Assembly (NCBI GenBank): GCA_902555275.1
Contig: CACDRY010000004.1
Coordinates: 1 to 64,000, forward strand
Length of the DNA stretch: 64,000 nucleotides
Direction of reading: 5' to 3'
Source: an uncultured Pelagibacteraceae bacterium
Lineage (GTDB): Bacteria > Pseudomonadota > Alphaproteobacteria > Pelagibacterales > Pelagibacteraceae
Notes under the pieces: generated by a model
What the model saw: only the letters and a program-made list of their open reading frames with translations
What the model was told of the DNA's origin: nothing
The model's database searches: none
Position numbers and translations under genes: made by a program
In this document: in pieces, positions 1-7,840 of the stretch
Layout of the letters: each line of letters begins with the position of its first letter
Numbering within the stretch: the stretch's first letter is position 1

Positions 1-1
1 A

Positions 2-409
2 TTATATTGGCTAAACAGTTTAATTAAAAAACTTAAAACTCTTTTAAAAAGTTACGATAATATAATTATTGCAGGTGACTTTAACATAATACCATCTGCT
101 GAAGATGTTCACGACCCTAAAGGATATGAAAATGATGCTCTTTTTAGAATTGAGATTAGGAAAAAATTAAGAGAAATGTTTAATTTAGGATTTCACGATG
201 CATTTAGATATATTTATCCAGATAAAGAGGAATATACTTTTTGGGATTACACAAGTGGTGCTTGGCAAAAAAATAATGGGATGAGGATTGATCACTTTTT
301 AGTGACTAACAATTTACTGAATAGTATTAAAGATGTTAAAGTTAATAAATATCCAAGAGGTAGAGAGAAACCATCTGATCATACACCAATTGAATTAGAA
401 TTAGCTTAA
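2..409 (+). CDS. xth: exodeoxyribonuclease III, C-terminal part (gene starts before the window)
   Basis: The open frame runs in from the left edge and gives 135 residues; the family is normally about 260-270, so roughly the first half lies outside the window. Visible motifs are the GDFN segment (Asp and Asn of the active site), the GxRIDHFLVT segment and the closing SDHTPIELEL segment with the catalytic Asp-His pair, all diagnostic of the exonuclease III/AP endonuclease fold. The enzyme acts in base-excision repair, cutting at abasic sites and removing 3' blocking groups. Its last nine bases overlap the end of the convergent dehydrogenase gene. An internal Met exists at 176, but the coding pattern and the GDFN motif upstream show it is not the start. 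Confidence 0.9.
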   Translation, partial: LYWLNSLIKKLKTLLKSYDNIIIAGDFNIIPSAEDVHDPKGYENDALFRIEIRKKLREMFNLGFHDAFRYIYPDKEEYTFWDYTSGAWQKNNGMRIDHFLVTNNLLNSIKDVKVNKYPRGREKPSDHTPIELELA

Positions 410-1402
410 AGATTTAATTTTATTAACTAGGTCCTCATTAATATGTCTAGGTCCTTTATCTAATCTATTTTTGTGTCTTCTCTCACCAGGAAGTCTAACA
501 TCACCCATTGCTTTCATTTTTTCAAAAAATTTTGATGAATGTTCGTCCCAATTATTTTGTGATAATTTATCTGGAGATATGGCTAAAATGAACTCTCCAC
601 CACTTGGAGGACCTCCATCATTATTATCCTTCTCAGCTGTCTCATAACTGAAATTATCTCCTACTAAGGCACCTGCAAGCAATTCGACCATCATCGCAAT
701 CCCTGAGCCTTTATAGCCGCCAAAAGGCAACAAAACACCCCCATCTGCAATCTCAGCAGGATCAGTTGTATCTTTTCCCTCTTTCGTTAGTCCTGTTCCT
801 AATGGAACTTTATGACCTTCTCTTTTAGCAACTTGAACTTCTCCCATTGCCATTGATGCTGTTGCCATATCATAAACGACCGGCGGTTTATTTTTTCTTG
901 GCCAAGCAAATGAAATCGGATTTGTTCCAAATAAAGGTTTAATTGATCCAGCAGGTGCAACAGCTGGTTTGTACGATGTGCATGCAAACGCAACCAAACC
1001 TTGCTCTGCAATTGCCTCTGTCTCAGGCCACATTGCTGCCATATGATGAGAATTTGTTATTGCTAAAACTGCTATACCATTTTCTTTTGCCGCTTTAATT
1101 AATTCAGGAATTCCTTTTTCTAACACCATTGGTGCTAAACAATTTTTTCCATCTACTTTAATAACGCTTGGAGTTATCTTTGATACTACTGGTCTGCTTT
1201 TGCCATTTATTTTTCCACTTTTTAAGCCTGAAATATATGCTGGTAATCTAAATAATCCGTGAGATAGTGAACCATCTCTCTCAGCTTTCATTATTAAATC
1301 AGATAAAATGTTTGATGTTTCTTCATCACATCCATTGGCTAGTAAAGTTTTATTAGTTAGATTATAAATCTCTTCCAAAGTTAAAGTAATTGTTGTCATC
1401 AA
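401..1402 (-). CDS. Ldh2-family malate/lactate-type dehydrogenase or imino acid reductase
   Basis: This 333-residue protein belongs to the Ldh_2 family of NAD(P)H oxidoreductases, a fold unrelated to classical malate dehydrogenase. Recognisable segments are SHGLFRLP near residue 47, the NSHHMAAMWP stretch around residue 117, GTNPISFAWP near 160, DMATASMAMGE near 180 and PFGGYKGSGIAMMVE near 230. Family members reduce malate, L-lactate, ureidoglycolate, 2,3-diketogulonate or cyclic imines such as piperideine-2-carboxylate, and sequence inspection cannot choose among these. It is the last gene of the leftward run that starts with znuA, 39 bases after the small Cys/His protein. Nothing in it suggests a link to zinc, so it may only share the transcript. 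Confidence 0.8.
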   Translation of the reverse strand: MMTTITLTLEEIYNLTNKTLLANGCDEETSNILSDLIMKAERDGSLSHGLFRLPAYISGLKSGKINGKSRPVVSKITPSVIKVDGKNCLAPMVLEKGIPELIKAAKENGIAVLAITNSHHMAAMWPETEAIAEQGLVAFACTSYKPAVAPAGSIKPLFGTNPISFAWPRKNKPPVVYDMATASMAMGEVQVAKREGHKVPLGTGLTKEGKDTTDPAEIADGGVLLPFGGYKGSGIAMMVELLAGALVGDNFSYETAEKDNNDGGPPSGGEFILAISPDKLSQNNWDEHSSKFFEKMKAMGDVRLPGERRHKNRLDKGPRHINEDLVNKIKSLS

Positions 1403-1441
1403 TTTTATTAGATCTTATTTAAGTGAAAAGTTCAATTATTT

Positions 1442-1705
1442 TTAATGATTATGATTGTGTTCTTCGTTTAAATTATCAATATCAATTTCTTGAATTTCAT
1501 TAATGGGTTTTGCTATACGCCAATTCCTTACTTTCCCATCCTCTGATCTTTCAGTTATTATTGTCTCTATAGGAGGGCAATTAGGTTCATGACAACTTAA
1601 CTCAGCCATGCTTAAAATAGATTTTTCTGGAATTTGATGTTTTTTTGAAAATAAATGTTTTAAATTTCTAATAGTTTCAGCGTTAGGTTTCTTTTTATTA
1701 AACAT
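1442..1705 (-). CDS. small conserved Cys/His protein in the zinc cluster, unknown function
   Basis: An 87-residue protein that I cannot assign to a characterised family. Its centre carries a CHEPNCPPIET segment, with two cysteines four residues apart and a histidine between them, and the C-terminus ends in an alternating His-Asn tail. Both features could bind a transition metal, which would fit the location between a WD40 protein (3 bases upstream) and the Ldh2 gene in an operon headed by znuA and a CobW GTPase. The N-terminal 40 residues are lysine-rich and look helical. There is no signal peptide, so it is probably cytoplasmic. Metal binding is inference only. Confidence 0.7.
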   Translation of the reverse strand: MFNKKKPNAETIRNLKHLFSKKHQIPEKSILSMAELSCHEPNCPPIETIITERSEDGKVRNWRIAKPINEIQEIDIDNLNEEHNHNH

Positions 1706-1708
1706 AGA

Positions 1709-2764
1709 TTATTTTATTTCCTCATCCCAAATTGATGTCCATAAAATATTTCCTCCCATGTCACCAATTAATAGATGTGAGCAATCTTTGGTTACTGCAA
1801 TTGCAGATACTTCAAATTCTGTAAAGCTTCGAATAATAATTGTATTGCTTGCTTTTTCGATTTCTGACAAAAAAACTGAACCGTCACTTAACCCAGCTAA
1901 AATTGCATTTTCATTTGGGAATGGTTCAACGAATGTAACTAATTTATTTCCTACATAAGGAAGACAAGTGGGTTCTCGACCTACTGGTCCATCTCCATCG
2001 AATGGCCAACATACTGTCTCTTTAGCTCCCGATGTTGCTAAATATTTCGAGTCATCTACGAAAGCAAAACTTTTAATTTTTGCACCATATCCAGACATTG
2101 CTGAGTCAATTTTGTCTTTTAATCGCCAAAAATGTAGTTGGTTTTCCTGCATTGAAGTAACCAGGTATTTACCATCGGGACTAAAAATTACTTTATTATG
2201 AGAACCCTTCCAGTTTAATTCTGATGAATTCCATTTGTTGCTATAATCTTTTTTCCAAAGAGTTACTCCTCCGTAACGAGAAACTGCCAATCTTCTGCCT
2301 TTAGCGTCAAATGCTATGCCGCCAATAGTGCTATTATGCTCAAATAATTTTGGCTCTTTATGATTTGGTGACCAAAGATAAACAATATTTCCTGATGAAC
2401 AAACTAGACTTCCATTATTTGCTGTAACATGATCTACCCAACGCGTACCAAAGTTACCGATCTCACTAACCTTTCCATCAAGGGAAATGTTTAAAAATCG
2501 ACCATCATCTCCACCAGTTAAAATATTATCACCATCTTTAGACATGCAGAGTACAATGCCTTTGTGAGCCTTTATTGGTTCAGAACTCTCGCCAGATGTA
2601 AAAATTCTTACTGTACCATCACCAAATCCAACTGCTATTGAATTACCAATTGTAACAGCATTAGTAACAGGGATTCCAAGTTTAAACTCTTTTCCTCTAT
2701 TTTCAAATTTGGTTTTATTTAACTCTGGAAGCTTATTTAGATCAGCTTTCATGCCGATTTGCAA
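1709..2764 (-). CDS. WD40-repeat protein linked to CobW/ZnuA
   Basis: This 351-residue protein is built of repeated units of about 40 residues with GDGTVRIF, GGDDGRFLNIS, SPDGKYLVTS, WRLKD and LSDGSVFLSE type strands, as expected of a beta-propeller. It has no signal peptide and no enzymatic motif. The start overlaps the end of the CobW GTPase gene by 16 bases, implying translational coupling, and it is followed after 3 bases by the small Cys/His protein. Propellers usually act as scaffolds, so a role in assembling or regulating the CobW zinc chaperone or its client is plausible, but that is inference from position only. Confidence 0.8.
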   Translation of the reverse strand: MQIGMKADLNKLPELNKTKFENRGKEFKLGIPVTNAVTIGNSIAVGFGDGTVRIFTSGESSEPIKAHKGIVLCMSKDGDNILTGGDDGRFLNISLDGKVSEIGNFGTRWVDHVTANNGSLVCSSGNIVYLWSPNHKEPKLFEHNSTIGGIAFDAKGRRLAVSRYGGVTLWKKDYSNKWNSSELNWKGSHNKVIFSPDGKYLVTSMQENQLHFWRLKDKIDSAMSGYGAKIKSFAFVDDSKYLATSGAKETVCWPFDGDGPVGREPTCLPYVGNKLVTFVEPFPNENAILAGLSDGSVFLSEIEKASNTIIIRSFTEFEVSAIAVTKDCSHLLIGDMGGNILWTSIWDEEIK

Positions 2765-3723
2765 TTTTCAAATCCTTCTTTTAAATTCATACTTTCAAGA
2801 TTTCGACCAATAAAAACTAGTCGAGAACTTCGCTCTTTTCCTTCTGGCCATTTACCCATTGGTGAAGCATCCATAAGCATATGTACACCTTGAAATACAT
2901 ATCGATCACTTTCTCCTGTAAAGTCGAGTATACCTTTGGTTCTTAAAATATCCTGACCTTTGGTTTGTAATAGTTTGCTAAACCAATCTTGAAACTTTTC
3001 CATATCTAAAGGAGTATCAGAGACAAAAGATAAACTAGTTACGTCATCGTCATGTTCATGGTCATGATCTGATGTAAGAAAATCAGGCTCAACATCTAAA
3101 ACACGTTTTAAACTAAATGCATCAAGATTTAAAATCTCATTTAAAGATACTCCACATTTGGTTGTATTAATAATTTTTGCAAAAGGATTAATTTTTTTAA
3201 TTCTTTCTTTAACGACTTTTAATCCACTTTCATCAACAAGATCTATTTTGTTTAATAATACAACGTCTGCAAAGGCAATTTGTTCTTCTGCTTCGTGATG
3301 ATCTGTTAATTGTGTACTTAAATGAACAGCATCAGCTACAGTAACAATTGCATCTAACTTTGTTCGATCAGCAACATCTTGATCGACAAAAAAAGTTTGT
3401 GCAACGGGAGCTGGATCAGCTAATCCAGTGGTTTCTACTATGATTGCATCAAGCTTATCCGCTCGTTTCATAAGACCACTTAAAATCCTGATTAGGTCTC
3501 CTCTTACAGTACAACAAATGCAACCGTTGTTCATTTCAAACACCTCTTCATCAGCATCAACAACTAAATCGTTATCAATGCCCTGCTCACCAAATTCATT
3601 AACTATTACAGCATATTTTTTGCCATGCTGCTCAGTTAATATTCTATTTAAAAGAGTAGTTTTTCCAGCACCTAAAAAGCCTGTTAAAACAGTAACAGGA
3701 ACTTGTTTGTTAGTTTCTTCCAT
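2749..3723 (-). CDS. CobW/COG0523-family GTPase, probable zinc chaperone
   Basis: A 324-residue G3E-family GTPase. The Walker A motif GFLGAGKTT lies at residues 15-23, the family-defining CxCC metal site at residues 68-71, an ETTGLADP Walker B-like segment follows near residue 98, and LNKIDLV gives the guanine-binding motif. A histidine/aspartate-rich stretch sits near residues 217-228 and the CobW C-terminal domain follows. Members of this family deliver Zn or Co to target enzymes. Its position 8 bases after znuA, downstream of Zur-type operators, favours a zinc role under zinc starvation rather than cobalamin synthesis, for which no other genes are nearby. The client protein cannot be read from the sequence. 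Confidence 0.9.
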   Translation of the reverse strand: MEETNKQVPVTVLTGFLGAGKTTLLNRILTEQHGKKYAVIVNEFGEQGIDNDLVVDADEEVFEMNNGCICCTVRGDLIRILSGLMKRADKLDAIIVETTGLADPAPVAQTFFVDQDVADRTKLDAIVTVADAVHLSTQLTDHHEAEEQIAFADVVLLNKIDLVDESGLKVVKERIKKINPFAKIINTTKCGVSLNEILNLDAFSLKRVLDVEPDFLTSDHDHEHDDDVTSLSFVSDTPLDMEKFQDWFSKLLQTKGQDILRTKGILDFTGESDRYVFQGVHMLMDASPMGKWPEGKERSSRLVFIGRNLESMNLKEGFENCKSA

Positions 3724-3731
3724 TAATTAAA

Positions 3732-4835
3732 TTAACATCCTTTAAAGGATTTTGACATATTTTTTATTAAATCAAAATATAATCCTTTTCCAGGAGTTAA
3801 AGTTGCACCCAGCGGATCAACAATACCGGTTTTAATATTCATATCTTTTGCAACAGCTTTAATGATATCTGGATTAAATTGAGGCTCAGAAAATACACAA
3901 GCTACTTTATCGTGCTCAATTACTTCTCTTATCTCTGAAAGTTGCTCCGCACCAGGTAATACATCTGTGTTAACTGTGAAAGCCCCTAATATATTTACAT
4001 TAAATCTTTTTTCAAAGTATTGGTAAGCATCATGAAAAACAATTGATGCAGTACTTTCATTAAGTTCTGCAGTTACATCATTTGTAAGTTTATCAATTTC
4101 TTTATAAGCCTTACTTAAATTTGCTCTATAAGCAGCTTCATTTGTTGGGTCATTTTCAATTAAGTGCTTAGACATTTCAAATAAAATAACTTTTGCATTA
4201 ATTGGGTCTAACCAAATATGTGGATCAAATTCACCGTGGTGGTGTCCTTCGTGTCCATCATGATCATCATGGTCATCATGCCCATCTTCTTTTTTTGCAT
4301 GATCGTCATGGTCGTGATCATCGTGGTCATCCTTTTTCTTATGTCCATGATCGTCATGATCGTCCTCTTTATGACCATCTTCTTTTTTTGCATGGTCATG
4401 ATCATCATGATCATCTTTTTTCTTGTGTCCGTGATCATCATGGTCATCGTGATCGTCATGGTCATCAAAAATATTTCTCTCTCTAAATTTTAACTTTACT
4501 AAACCTTTAATCTCTAATAACTCAATTTTTTCTGCCTCATTAGCAATTGAGTCTAACGGTTTTTCTAAAAAATTTTCTAAATCTTCACCTACCCAAAAAA
4601 CAATGTCGGCATCTTGTAACATTTTTGCATGCGAAGGTTTCATGGCAAATCCATGTGGTGAAGCGTATCCTTCAACTATTAAATCTGGTTTAGCTACACC
4701 ATCCATTAAATAGCTAGCTAAAGAGTGTATTGGCTTAATTGATGCAACGACTTTGATGTCGGCATTTACTGATGTAAATAAAGTTAAAAATGATAGTATT
4801 GTTAAGATTATTGAAGATTTTTTTAGATTTTTCAT
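3732..4835 (-). CDS. znuA: zinc ABC transporter substrate-binding protein
   Basis: A 367-residue periplasmic protein with a clear signal peptide (basic start, hydrophobic core, cleavage near residue 25). The cluster A-I fold is shown by IKPIHSLASYLM, the DPHIWLDP segment and the FHDAYQYF segment, which supply the zinc-binding histidines. Between about residues 124 and 200 lies a very long His/Asp/Lys loop with some 30 histidines in repeated HDDHD and HKKKDD units, much longer than the loop of typical ZnuA. Such loops are thought to capture or sense zinc. The ATPase and permease genes are on the other strand across a shared 73-base promoter region. It heads the leftward operon with the CobW GTPase. 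Confidence 0.95.
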   Translation of the reverse strand: MKNLKKSSIILTILSFLTLFTSVNADIKVVASIKPIHSLASYLMDGVAKPDLIVEGYASPHGFAMKPSHAKMLQDADIVFWVGEDLENFLEKPLDSIANEAEKIELLEIKGLVKLKFRERNIFDDHDDHDDHDDHGHKKKDDHDDHDHAKKEDGHKEDDHDDHGHKKKDDHDDHDHDDHAKKEDGHDDHDDHDGHEGHHHGEFDPHIWLDPINAKVILFEMSKHLIENDPTNEAAYRANLSKAYKEIDKLTNDVTAELNESTASIVFHDAYQYFEKRFNVNILGAFTVNTDVLPGAEQLSEIREVIEHDKVACVFSEPQFNPDIIKAVAKDMNIKTGIVDPLGATLTPGKGLYFDLIKNMSKSFKGC

Positions 4836-4856
4836 AATATTTGGTTATTGTTAATT

Positions 4857-4887
4857 GTTATAATATAACGCTGTGTAATAATATAAC
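4857..4887. promoter_or_regulatory. two tandem Zur-box-like operators in the divergent znuA/znuC promoter
   Basis: The 73-base gap between znuA and znuC holds GTTATAATATAAC at 4857-4869, a 5+3+5 inverted repeat identical to the core of the known enterobacterial Zur box. A second copy, GTAATAATATAAC at 4875-4887, differs at one base; the two are 18 bases centre to centre. A zur gene lies at the end of the rightward operon, so autoregulated zinc repression of both directions is likely. Direct evidence is the repeat; Zur binding is inferred. Confidence 0.75.
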
Positions 4888-4908
4888 ATATTTAAGTCAA
4901 GTGAATAA

Positions 4909-5655
4909 ATGAGCATAGAAAATAATATTTTAGTAAAATTAAACAATGTTGGTTTTCAACAAAATCAAAAGTGGCTTGTTCAAGGTGTTTCTTTGCAAGT
5001 CGAAAAAGGTAAAATTGTTACCTTAATTGGTCCTAATGGTTCTGGTAAAAGTACAACTGCTAAAATTGCTCTAGGTTTATTTAAAAATATTGAGGGTCAA
5101 GTTGAAAAATTCACAAATAATATTGGTTATGTTCCACAAAAAATATCAATAGATTGGACACTTCCTCTAAGAGTTAGAGATTTTATGCTTTTAACAGATA
5201 ATCTTACAGAAGACGTAATTGATGAAGCACTTTCATTAACTGGAGTAATTAATTTAAAAGATAAAAGTTTGGGAAATTTATCAGGTGGAGAATTTCAAAG
5301 AGTGTTACTTGCCAGAGCTATTTCAAAAAAACCTGAATTGTTAGTGCTTGATGAGCCAGTTCAAGGTGTAGGTTTTACGGGAGAAATTGCCTTGTATGAA
5401 TTAATTAAAGAAATTTTAGAAAAATTAAATTGCGGTATTTTATTAATATCCCATGACTTACATACAGTAATGAGCACTACCGATCATGTTGTTTGTTTAA
5501 ATGGTCATGTCTGTTGTTCGGGTTCACCTAAAGAAGTTGCAAAAAATAGTGAATACAAAGCATTGTTTGGCGAACAAGCTGCTCAAACACTTTCAATTTA
5601 TGAACACAAGCACGATCATGTTCATACTAATGATGGGGATATAAAAAAAAATTGA
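4909..5655 (+). CDS. znuC: zinc ABC transporter ATP-binding protein
   Basis: A 248-residue ABC ATPase with Walker A GPNGSGKST near residues 41-49, the signature LSGGEFQR near 125, Walker B LLVLDEP just after it and the switch histidine in LLISHDLH. The tail contains a His-rich HKHDHVHT stretch typical of zinc transporters. It forms the ATPase half of the ZnuABC importer. The stop codon is followed after one base by znuB, so they are co-transcribed. The start ATG at 4909 lies 21 bases after the second Zur-like operator, so the leader must be very short. Confidence 0.95.
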   Translation: MSIENNILVKLNNVGFQQNQKWLVQGVSLQVEKGKIVTLIGPNGSGKSTTAKIALGLFKNIEGQVEKFTNNIGYVPQKISIDWTLPLRVRDFMLLTDNLTEDVIDEALSLTGVINLKDKSLGNLSGGEFQRVLLARAISKKPELLVLDEPVQGVGFTGEIALYELIKEILEKLNCGILLISHDLHTVMSTTDHVVCLNGHVCCSGSPKEVAKNSEYKALFGEQAAQTLSIYEHKHDHVHTNDGDIKKN

Positions 5656-5656
5656 T

Positions 5657-6460
5657 ATGTTTGACGATTTTTTTATAAGAGCATTGGTTGCAGGTATTGG
5701 TATTGCTTTTGTTGCGGGACCACTTGGTTGTTTTGTTGTGTGGAGGAGATTGTCTTATTTTGGAGATACACTCGCCCACTCCGCATTACTAGGTGTAACA
5801 ATTGCATATTCATTAGAATTTAATATTGCTGTTTCAATATTTTTAATTTCATCAGCAATTGCATTAATTTTAATACAACTACAAAAAAAAACTAATCTTC
5901 CAAGTGATGCATTGTTAGGGCTTTTGGCCCACTCGTCATTAGCAGTTGGATTAGTGGTGATTGGATTTTTAACCTTTATTAGATTTGATATTATGGGATT
6001 GTTGTTTGGGGATATATTAGCAGTTAATAAAAAAGATTTGATAACAATATGGGTTGGTGGAGCCTTAATTTTATTGGTTTTAAGATTAATATGGAAACCA
6101 TTGTTCGCCTCAACTGTAAATTATGAATTAGCACAGGCAGAAGGTCTAAACCCTGATAGAGCAAAAGCAGTCTTTACAGTCTTATTGGCCGCAATAATTG
6201 CCATATCTATCAAATTAGTTGGAGTGCTATTAATTACAGGAATGTTAATTATACCAACTGCTATGGCTAGAAATCTTTCAGATAACCCGAAAAAGATGGT
6301 GATTTTTGCAATAATAGGAGGATTGTTATCAGTGTTTATAGGATTATTCTCATCTTTAGAATTTAACACTCCATCAGGTCCATCCATAATTGCTGCAGCT
6401 CTAGTGTTGTTTATTTTTTCATTACTTAAAGTTAAGCAAACGATACAATTGAAAAATTAA
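5657..6460 (+). CDS. znuB: zinc ABC transporter permease
   Basis: A 267-residue membrane protein of the ABC-3 family with about eight hydrophobic segments. Recognisable family segments are the WRRLSYFGDTLAHSALLG stretch near residue 30, LLGLLAHSSLAVGL near residue 85, LFGDILAV near residue 116 and KLVGVLLITGMLIIPTAMAR near residue 187. It is the channel subunit for periplasm-to-cytoplasm zinc transport with ZnuC and ZnuA. It starts one base after the znuC stop and is followed 25 bases later by zur. Confidence 0.95.
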   Translation: MFDDFFIRALVAGIGIAFVAGPLGCFVVWRRLSYFGDTLAHSALLGVTIAYSLEFNIAVSIFLISSAIALILIQLQKKTNLPSDALLGLLAHSSLAVGLVVIGFLTFIRFDIMGLLFGDILAVNKKDLITIWVGGALILLVLRLIWKPLFASTVNYELAQAEGLNPDRAKAVFTVLLAAIIAISIKLVGVLLITGMLIIPTAMARNLSDNPKKMVIFAIIGGLLSVFIGLFSSLEFNTPSGPSIIAAALVLFIFSLLKVKQTIQLKN

Positions 6461-6485
6461 TGGAATATTATAAAAAAATAATTAA

Positions 6486-6878
6486 ATGCAAAAACAAGAA
6501 ACATTAACTAAAAACCAAAAAATAATTTTAGATTTAATTGAAAAATCTGATCAACCATTAAAAGCATACTCAATTTTATTTGATGTTAAAAAAAAAGGTA
6601 TTAATGCTCCTTTGCAAGTTTATAGAGCCTTAAACAAACTAGTGAAAATTGGAAAAATTCATAAAATAGAAAGTAGAAACGCTTTCATAGCTTGTAAAAA
6701 TTCAAAATGTCAAATTGCTAATGCTACTATTTTTTCAATTTGTGAAAGTTGTGAAGATGTAACTGAAATTCATGATCATAAATTATCAGAACATCTAAGA
6801 GATTTTAAAGATAATAAAGGAATGAAATATAATAAATACAATTTAGAATTTTTTGGTCTGTGCAAGAAATGCGTTTAA
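6486..6878 (+). CDS. zur: Fur-family zinc uptake regulator
   Basis: A 130-residue Fur-superfamily repressor. The N-terminal winged helix is visible as LKAYSILFDVKKKG followed by QVYRALNKLVKIGKIHKI. The C-terminal dimerisation half carries two CxxC pairs (CESC near residue 94 and CKKC at the end), the structural zinc site of Zur and Fur. The position at the end of znuCB, together with Zur-box-like operators upstream of the operon, supports Zur over Fur or PerR. It would repress both znu transcripts when zinc is sufficient. Confidence 0.88.
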   Translation: MQKQETLTKNQKIILDLIEKSDQPLKAYSILFDVKKKGINAPLQVYRALNKLVKIGKIHKIESRNAFIACKNSKCQIANATIFSICESCEDVTEIHDHKLSEHLRDFKDNKGMKYNKYNLEFFGLCKKCV

Positions 6879-6882
6879 AAAA

Positions 6883-7476
6883 ATGAAAATTGAATATTAT
6901 TTTAGTGTCCTATCTCCGTTTAGTTATTTAGGAGCTGATAGATTTACAAAAATAGTAAGCAAATATAATTTAGAGGTTATAGAAAAACCACTTGATTTAG
7001 TTGGTGAAATTTTTCCAAATACTGGTGGGTTGCCAGTTCCTAAAAGACATCCTGCAAGACAAAAATATAGACTTGTAGAACTGGAGAGAATTTCAAATAA
7101 ACTGGGTTTGCCGATTATTAAAAAGCCAAAGTTTTTTCCACCTAAAGACCCACACTTACCAGCAAAATTTGTAATAGCTTCAAATAAATTGGGTAATAAA
7201 CTTCATTTTGGAAATGAATGTTTAAAATATTTATGGTCTATGGATAAAGATCTTTCTGATCACAATACACTTCAAGAAATTTGTGAAAAATTAAATTTAA
7301 ACTTTGAAGAAATGAAGAAATTAGCTTTATCTGAGAACGTGAACTTGGAATATCAGAAAAATTCAAAAGATGCAGTTGATAACGATGTATTTGGTGCTCC
7401 CTCATATGTCTTAAATAATGAGATTTTTTGGGGTCAAGATAGATTAGATTATCTTGAAGATGCATTAAATAAATAA
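6883..7476 (+). CDS. DsbA-family 2-hydroxychromene-2-carboxylate isomerase-like protein
   Basis: A 197-residue thioredoxin-fold protein of the HCCA isomerase/kappa-class GST family. It opens with the family segment EYYFSVLSPFSYLGADRF, where a serine replaces the DsbA cysteine, contains the PNTGGLP and RHPARQKYR segments, and ends with DVFGAPSYVLNNEIFWGQDRL. A TTG ten codons upstream keeps the frame open, but the ATG at 6883 lies just after the zur stop and begins at the conserved first strand, so it is preferred. Known relatives isomerise hydroxychromene carboxylates with glutathione, but the substrate here is unknown. It probably reads through from the znuCB-zur transcript. Confidence 0.8.
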   Translation: MKIEYYFSVLSPFSYLGADRFTKIVSKYNLEVIEKPLDLVGEIFPNTGGLPVPKRHPARQKYRLVELERISNKLGLPIIKKPKFFPPKDPHLPAKFVIASNKLGNKLHFGNECLKYLWSMDKDLSDHNTLQEICEKLNLNFEEMKKLALSENVNLEYQKNSKDAVDNDVFGAPSYVLNNEIFWGQDRLDYLEDALNK

Positions 7477-7600
7477 TTTAAAATTAATAAATTTTATTAA
7501 TAATTTAATTAAGCATTAATAGAAACTAATTTTAACAAATCTTTAAAATAATATTATCATAATTTAAAATGGTAATAAATTTAAAAAAAAAGGAGAGAAA

Positions 7601-7840
7601 ATGACTGCAAATATCAGAATATTAAAATGGACAAGCACAGTTTTGACGCTTTTAGGAATATTAACTTTTTATTTAGATTACTATCCTTATAGCATGATAC
7701 CTCACAGTTTAGGTATAATCGGTTGGACTATTGTTGGTACCATTACAAAGGATAAACCTTTATTAACAAATTTTTCACTACAAATCCCGATAATGATTGC
7801 AGGTATAATTAAGTATTCTTATACAACTGGGTTATTTTAA
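7601..7840 (+). CDS. small membrane protein, unknown function
   Basis: A 79-residue hydrophobic protein with a strong AAGGAG ribosome site eight bases before the ATG, which supports real translation. It has two or three membrane segments, at residues 11-25, 33-47 and 60-72, separated by short polar loops. I recognise no family. It has its own 124-base AT-rich upstream region and its end overlaps the convergent phnM gene by four bases. Nothing links it to zinc or phosphonate metabolism beyond location. Confidence 0.65.
   Translation: MTANIRILKWTSTVLTLLGILTFYLDYYPYSMIPHSLGIIGWTIVGTITKDKPLLTNFSLQIPIMIAGIIKYSYTTGLF

Noticed and set aside
4202-4493. Three His-, Met- and Ile-rich open frames on both strands inside znuA
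   Set aside because: They are by-products of the low-complexity histidine-aspartate codon repeat; no ribosome site or independent coding pattern supports them.
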